DNA from: Candidatus Gastranaerophilales bacterium
GTDB taxonomy: Bacteria; Cyanobacteriota; Vampirovibrionia; Gastranaerophilales; Gastranaerophilaceae
NCBI GenBank assembly: GCA_947624645.1
Contig: CANQLG010000017.1
Location: 1 to 36,008, forward strand
Reading direction: 5' to 3'
Length of the DNA: 36,008 nt
A program made the translations under genes and the position numbers. Within the stretch, counting starts at the first letter, position 1. Every line of letters starts with the position of its first letter. This document shows positions 31,837 to 36,008 of the stretch, piece after piece. Below the pieces are notes generated by a model. It was not told where the DNA came from and did not search any database. It saw only the letters and a list, made by a program, of their open reading frames with translations.

Positions 31837-34077
31837 TTATTCATATTCACCAAATCTATACTGATCATATACCCCATTGACACCTAAATCGTTTAATATT
31901 TTGAAGTAGTCCTCTTGTATATCAATCCATTCATTGTCAATGCACTCTCTTAAAGATAATTCATCTTGTCCTGAAAATTCTTTAAACCTCATATCCATTA
32001 CTGCTAATACACTATCGTATTCATGATTAACTATTGGTCCAGATTCAGGGTGAACATAATTATATTCTATAGAAAAAACTCCATTAGTGAAATTATATAA
32101 AGTACCCGTTGTTCCTGCAGTAGCATGATAAAATTCTCTGCACAATATTTCCATAGAGTTTATTTGATAATTATCAACAATTATATGATTTTTCCCATCA
32201 TGAGCATCATCAATACATAATTTAGCATCATCCATTAATATTTGTACATATTTTTGGGTTAGATCGGGGTAATTTTTTATTTCTTCCGCAAAACTTGCAT
32301 CTCCATACTTTTCAAAATATTTAGTAAATATAAGTATTTTATCTTTATTAGTTAAATCATCTGAATATAAAATCTCTTCCACAGCTTCTCTATCCAGCTT
32401 CCCAAAGGTTGTTGGTCTTGCTTCATATAGCTTAGTAGCGAATGCTTCTGCTTGATTCTCACCAATTGTCACTACTCTGTCCTGTAAATATTGTTTTTGT
32501 TCAGCAGTCAGATTTGGATCGTTTATCACCATCTCATATTTTGTATAGTCATTATTGATGTCCTCAATCATTTGATTTAAAACAACATCTGATACTCCTG
32601 AGGTTTTAGTTGCTTCCGTCGGTTCTTCAACTTCCGTAGCTTCTGCTGCCACTGATGCTTCCGTCGATTCTTCAACTTCCGTAGCTTCTTCTGCTGCCAC
32701 TGATGCTTCCGTCGATTCTTCAACTTCCGTAGCTTCTTCTGCTGCCGCTGATGCCTCCGTCGGTTCTCCAACTTCCGGGGTTTCTGCTTCTGCTTCCGCT
32801 GATGCTTCCGTCGCTTCTTCAACTTCCGTAGCTTCTGCTGCCACTGATGCTTCCGTCGATTCTTCAACTTCCGTAGCTTCTTCTGCTGCCGCTGATGCTT
32901 CCGTCGGTTCTCCAACTTCCGGGGTTTCTGCTTCTGCTGCCACTGATGCTTCCGTCGGTTCTTCAACTTCTTCTCCGGGAATAGTTATACCTCGCGCTCT
33001 TAATTCTTCTTCTATCTGCGGCCAAACCTCAGGATAATATTTCATATAATAATTAATCATTTCTTCCCCACCTTCTATACAATTTTCAACATAGCCGGCT
33101 ATATCAGGGTTTGCGATTCTGTCTACACCTGAACCTGAATTTTCGTCACTACTTGTTGATTCCGGGGTCTCACTTCCTGTTTCTGCTTCATTTGAAGCTG
33201 TCAAATGTTCCTGTATTGATTCCGGGTGAACTTTTATACCATTCCATACCGAAAACTGAGTGAATTTTATTTTGCTTCTGTCTTTTGATTCATTGATATC
33301 TCCTAATTCATCAGCTGTCAGTACTCCATCACCATTTGCATCAAGTACTTCAAATATTACATCCGCAGTATTAGTTCTAAAATCTGCTGTATTTTCATGC
33401 TCTGTCAAATAAGCCAAACCTTCACTAAATTCTTCAGGTCCGATTTCATCACCTTCAAATTCATAAACAACATTATTCATACTTACATCATAAGTAGTTA
33501 AATTACTTCTTACTTCATTGGCTGCGTTTTCTATCTTTTCCATATCTACTTGGTCATTTGCTTCAGCATAATCAACTACCTTTCTATCAAATGAACCATA
33601 ATCCGTACTTGATGTAGATTTTTTCTCCGTATCTGTATCTGAATCTTTTTCCGGTTCTTGTGTTGAATCTATCATATGTTCCGCTACTGAATCAGAATGG
33701 ACTTTTATATTACTCCATACCGAAAATTGACTAAATTTTATTTTGCTTTTGTCTTCTGATACATTCATATCTCCTAATTCATCAGCTGTCAGTACTCCAT
33801 CATCATTTGCATCAAGTACTTCAAATATTACATCCGCTGTATTATCTCTAAAATCATCTGTATTTTCATGCTCTGTCAAATAAGCCAAACCTTCACAAAA
33901 ATCTGCCTGAGTGATTTCATCACCAAACTCAAAGATACAGTCATTCATATCAACATCATAATCCAGACCTTCTCTTACATTTTGTGCAGCTCTTTCTATT
34001 TCACCTATATCAACTTGTTGATTACTTCTTGCATAATCAACTACTTTCTTGTCAAAATCTCCATAGCTGCCCGTCAT
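31837..34077 (-). CDS. Large EF-hand protein with duplicated modules and Thr/Glu/Ala repeat
   Basis: A 746-residue hydrophilic protein without a signal peptide or membrane segment. Two near-identical modules (about 5-139 and 159-293) each hold one perfect EF-hand loop, DANDDGVLTADE at 89-100 and DANGDGVLTADE at 247-258, and a conserved KIKFSQFSVWSNIKVH end. A linker with many Ser/Glu follows, then seven tandem 15-17-residue units (374-485) of the type TEASVAAEATEVEE. The C-terminal 250 residues form a further helical domain of unknown type. AGGAG precedes the ATG. The repeat region is acidic. A structural or surface role is likely but unproven. Confidence 0.8.
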   Translation of the reverse strand: MTGSYGDFDKKVVDYARSNQQVDIGEIERAAQNVREGLDYDVDMNDCIFEFGDEITQADFCEGLAYLTEHENTDDFRDNTADVIFEVLDANDDGVLTADELGDMNVSEDKSKIKFSQFSVWSNIKVHSDSVAEHMIDSTQEPEKDSDTDTEKKSTSSTDYGSFDRKVVDYAEANDQVDMEKIENAANEVRSNLTTYDVSMNNVVYEFEGDEIGPEEFSEGLAYLTEHENTADFRTNTADVIFEVLDANGDGVLTADELGDINESKDRSKIKFTQFSVWNGIKVHPESIQEHLTASNEAETGSETPESTSSDENSGSGVDRIANPDIAGYVENCIEGGEEMINYYMKYYPEVWPQIEEELRARGITIPGEEVEEPTEASVAAEAETPEVGEPTEASAAAEEATEVEESTEASVAAEATEVEEATEASAEAEAETPEVGEPTEASAAAEEATEVEESTEASVAAEEATEVEESTEASVAAEATEVEEPTEATKTSGVSDVVLNQMIEDINNDYTKYEMVINDPNLTAEQKQYLQDRVVTIGENQAEAFATKLYEARPTTFGKLDREAVEEILYSDDLTNKDKILIFTKYFEKYGDASFAEEIKNYPDLTQKYVQILMDDAKLCIDDAHDGKNHIIVDNYQINSMEILCREFYHATAGTTGTLYNFTNGVFSIEYNYVHPESGPIVNHEYDSVLAVMDMRFKEFSGQDELSLRECIDNEWIDIQEDYFKILNDLGVNGVYDQYRFGEYE
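32623..32958 (-). repeat. Tandem repeat of 45-51 bases, seven units
   Basis: Seven units of 45, 48 or 51 bases encode 15-17-residue blocks. Two unit types alternate: one ends ATEVEE and the other AETPEVGE, and the order suggests duplication of larger blocks of two or three units. The spacing is always a multiple of three, so the frame is kept. Such a tract can change length by recombination or slippage. Confidence 0.9.
33199..34065 (-). repeat. Direct repeat of about 405 bases (two modules)
   Basis: The stretches 33661-34065 and 33199-33603 encode similar EF-hand modules and share long identical runs, for example the one coding for FEVLDAN and GVLTADELGD. They are a tandem duplication separated by a short acidic linker. 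Confidence 0.75.
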
Positions 34078-34166
34078 ATATACTCCTTTTCCTTCTTTCT
34101 ATTTTTATGTTATATCGGCACAATACGCCTATAACTTTAGAATAATATGGAGTATATTAAAATATG

Positions 34167-35258
34167 TTAAGATATCTCTTCTCTGTTTGACTTAAGACTC
34201 CAGCAATTTTTTGGACAAACAGCAGCGCATATACCACAACCTATACATTTTTCATCAATTGAAGAATATACTTTATCTTGAGAAATAATAGCCCCCTGTG
34301 GACAATTATTAATACATAGTTTACAGTCTATACAATTATTTTCCCATACAGGGCTTCTTAATCTTCCGTTCCCCGTTGCTGCAAGATTATATACCTTATA
34401 ATCATCCCTGATAAAATCACCAAATATACCATTCTCTATCCATTGATTCTCTCTAAATTCTTTAACTGATATATTTTTTTCTTTTTTTTCATCAGGAAGC
34501 GGAACTATTTTTTTCCATTCCGACCATATAGTCAGTTCATCGTATATATTTTGTCTTTCTATGTCCGACAAAAATTCTTTCAATCCGATTTTTAAAAAAC
34601 TAATATCATTATCACACAACTCTTGTATATCTACGCAATTCGCCATATCTTGAATAGGGCCTCTTACATAGATAATGCCGCCGACCATTCCAACGCATGA
34701 ACGGCTGCCTAATACCGATAACATATTCTCACAATCATAGCCGCAGACAACAGCAATACCACCACCCATAAATTCAAATCCGAATGAACCGGTATTCTTT
34801 AATACCCAAAATTCGGGAGATGTAAATTTGGGGTCATGTTTCATTAAAGCACCCGAACGTGTGCCAACTCTACCTGCAACATAAATTTTGCCGCCCGCTG
34901 CGCAGTGAGCTGCCGTATCTCCGCAATCACCTTTTACTATTATCTTTGCACCGGAATTTAACCAGCCTACATCAGCCGGTGCGGAACCCTCTATTATAAT
35001 TTTTGTTTTTTCCAATGCCATTGCCCCGGCTCTTTGTCCGGGATTTGTTATTTTAAAAACCAGTTCTTTGTCTCTGTCTTTTGCCCAGCTTGAACCGCCA
35101 ATATTATGTTGTCCGCATGCTTCTATATCAAAATTTGTATAACCCTCATTTATCTTTGCAGTTATTAATTGAAGCAATTCCTGCGTGGACATTCTTTTAT
35201 TTTCATTTAATGTTTTTATTTTATATTCTTCTTTTTCCATATTTTCCCTTATTAGCAA
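34167..35258 (-). CDS. Glutamate synthase GXGXG subunit with 4Fe-4S domain (GltB3-like)
   Basis: A 363-residue protein combining the C-terminal beta-helix domain of glutamate synthase (about 20-245, with repeated GxxG segments such as GQHNIGGSSW, ADVGWLNSGAKIIVKGDCGD and GGIAVVCGYDC) with a C-terminal ferredoxin region (about 305-355) bearing two clusters, CIDCKLCINNCP and CIGCGICAAVCP. In archaea and many anaerobes the GOGAT parts are split over separate genes (amidotransferase, FMN and GXGXG). It overlaps the preceding GltB2-like gene by seven bases and fits that arrangement. The likely role is in ammonia assimilation into glutamate. Confidence 0.88.
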   Translation of the reverse strand: MLIRENMEKEEYKIKTLNENKRMSTQELLQLITAKINEGYTNFDIEACGQHNIGGSSWAKDRDKELVFKITNPGQRAGAMALEKTKIIIEGSAPADVGWLNSGAKIIVKGDCGDTAAHCAAGGKIYVAGRVGTRSGALMKHDPKFTSPEFWVLKNTGSFGFEFMGGGIAVVCGYDCENMLSVLGSRSCVGMVGGIIYVRGPIQDMANCVDIQELCDNDISFLKIGLKEFLSDIERQNIYDELTIWSEWKKIVPLPDEKKEKNISVKEFRENQWIENGIFGDFIRDDYKVYNLAATGNGRLRSPVWENNCIDCKLCINNCPQGAIISQDKVYSSIDEKCIGCGICAAVCPKNCWSLKSNREEIS

Positions 35259-36008
35259 ACATATTGAATATCAAGTCTGTTTGCGACGTGCTTATCAACG
35301 GTAATCAATGCATCAGATCTGCCTATCGGCAATGTTGAATTTCCGACTGGCCCCATTAATTTCCTTAATTCCATATCGGTTGCAATAAAATAATTAACAA
35401 TATTTTGAGCAGCTACATCTATATCCAGCCTTTTGGTTAATCTTATATCTTGAGTAGCCAATCCTGCAGGACATAATCCTGTATTACAAGCATTACATTT
35501 GCCTGTATCATTGCCTATACAGCCAGCTATTTCAAGCAATTGTCTTCCCGTAAATACCCCGTTAGCTCCAAGACAAATTAATTTAAATGCATCAGCCGCA
35601 AAACTGCCGGTTTGCCCTAATCCTCCGCCCGCAAATAACGGAATTTCTCCTTGTCTGCCTTGGTGAACGGCTGCAAGATAACAATCTCTTAACTTGGATG
35701 TTATAGGATGCCCCGTATGGTTTAACGATATTTCATGAGCTGCACCCGTGCCCGCCGCTAAGCCGTCTATAAAAAATCCGCCTACTATATTATAAGGGTC
35801 TCTTAATAAATTATTGTATACGGAAACACTTGTAACAGATGCCGCAACCTTTATTGCGACAGGTACTTTAAAGTTAAATGCTGCATTCATTGATAAAAAC
35901 ATTTTTTGAACGCTTTCTTCTATCGAATACAACCCCTGATGAGTGGGGGGACTGAGCAAATCAGCTCTTGGGACTCCTCTGATTTCCTGCACGTATTTTG
36001 CCACTTTG
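35252..36008 (-). CDS. Glutamate synthase FMN-binding subunit (GltB2-like), 5' end outside window
   Basis: The 3' portion of the FMN/glutamate-synthase domain (the reading frame runs on past the window's right edge; a GTG at 36004 is internal). Visible family elements are FFIDGLAAGTGAAHEISLNH, PLFAGGGLGQTGSFAADAFK, LGANGVFTGRQLLEIAGCIG and the cysteines in GKCNACNTGLCPAGLATQD, which hold the 3Fe-4S cluster. The upstream part with the catalytic N-terminus and the rest of the operon lie outside. It is followed by the GXGXG-ferredoxin subunit. Confidence 0.88.
   Translation of the reverse strand, partial: KVAKYVQEIRGVPRADLLSPPTHQGLYSIEESVQKMFLSMNAAFNFKVPVAIKVAASVTSVSVYNNLLRDPYNIVGGFFIDGLAAGTGAAHEISLNHTGHPITSKLRDCYLAAVHQGRQGEIPLFAGGGLGQTGSFAADAFKLICLGANGVFTGRQLLEIAGCIGNDTGKCNACNTGLCPAGLATQDIRLTKRLDIDVAAQNIVNYFIATDMELRKLMGPVGNSTLPIGRSDALITVDKHVANRLDIQYVC

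Noticed and set aside
32623-32958. CRISPR-like regular repeat spacing
   Set aside because: The units are contiguous with no spacers and encode one continuous protein region.
32577-32966. 129-residue minus-strand frame rich in Lys, Arg and Gln
   Set aside because: It is a second frame of the tandem repeat in the EF-hand protein gene, kept open because every unit is a multiple of three.

Overview
The window is a low-GC bacterial chromosome segment with about 30 protein genes and two tRNA genes; I see no rRNA gene, CRISPR array or insertion sequence. The best guess for the host is a gut-type, non-photosynthetic relative of cyanobacteria (Gastranaerophilales / Melainabacteria / Vampirovibrionia). 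This is an inference: NusB has the cyanobacterial N-terminus and a long helical insertion, a small protein begins with the Phe-Lys-Ala-Asn-Phe start I associate with that group, and oxygen-sensitive chemistry abounds (six radical-SAM genes, a 2-hydroxyacyl-CoA-dehydratase cassette, a split archaeal-type glutamate synthase).

Layout. 1-2160: a repeat-bearing non-coding leader, tRNA-Gln(TTG) with its own promoter and terminator, then nusB-ftsY. 2149-4030 (minus): lrgA-lrgB-cdsA. 4098-9203: five radical-SAM genes that carry a SPASM-like cysteine domain in front of the radical-SAM core, in paralogue order A1-B1-(C reversed)-B2-A2. 9196-13625: a SIMPL-domain protein, a small lineage-type protein, the rimP-nusA operon with a terminator-like hairpin in its leader, an HD hydrolase with a possibly leaderless start, and mini-RNase III. 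13680-16982 (minus): a charged helical protein, a B12-type radical-SAM enzyme with a CX4CX2C motif, and an EF-hand protein.

17164-21601 (minus) is the most unusual part: two 2-hydroxyacyl-CoA-dehydratase-like subunits, their ATP-dependent activator broken by a one-base shift at a G8 tract, and a polytopic membrane protein that carries a G9 tract and whose only good ATG is out of frame across a T9 tract. Long G tracts are very unlikely by chance in such AT-rich DNA; the block is either a phase-variable cassette or has homopolymer sequencing errors.

21824-25642: tRNA-Ser(TGA), a NarL-type response regulator with an inverted repeat in its promoter, two proteins of unknown function, rpiB, and a REC-STAS fusion regulator. 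25839-29501: an operon of a membrane-anchored unknown, a sugar-type solute-binding protein and a purine-type NCS2 permease. 29692-31812: a secreted protein and a GT-C-like membrane protein. 31837-34077: a 746-residue EF-hand protein with two duplicated modules and a Thr/Glu/Ala tandem repeat. 34167-36008: glutamate synthase genes running off the window edge.

All functional calls come from reading motifs in the translated sequence; no database search was run.
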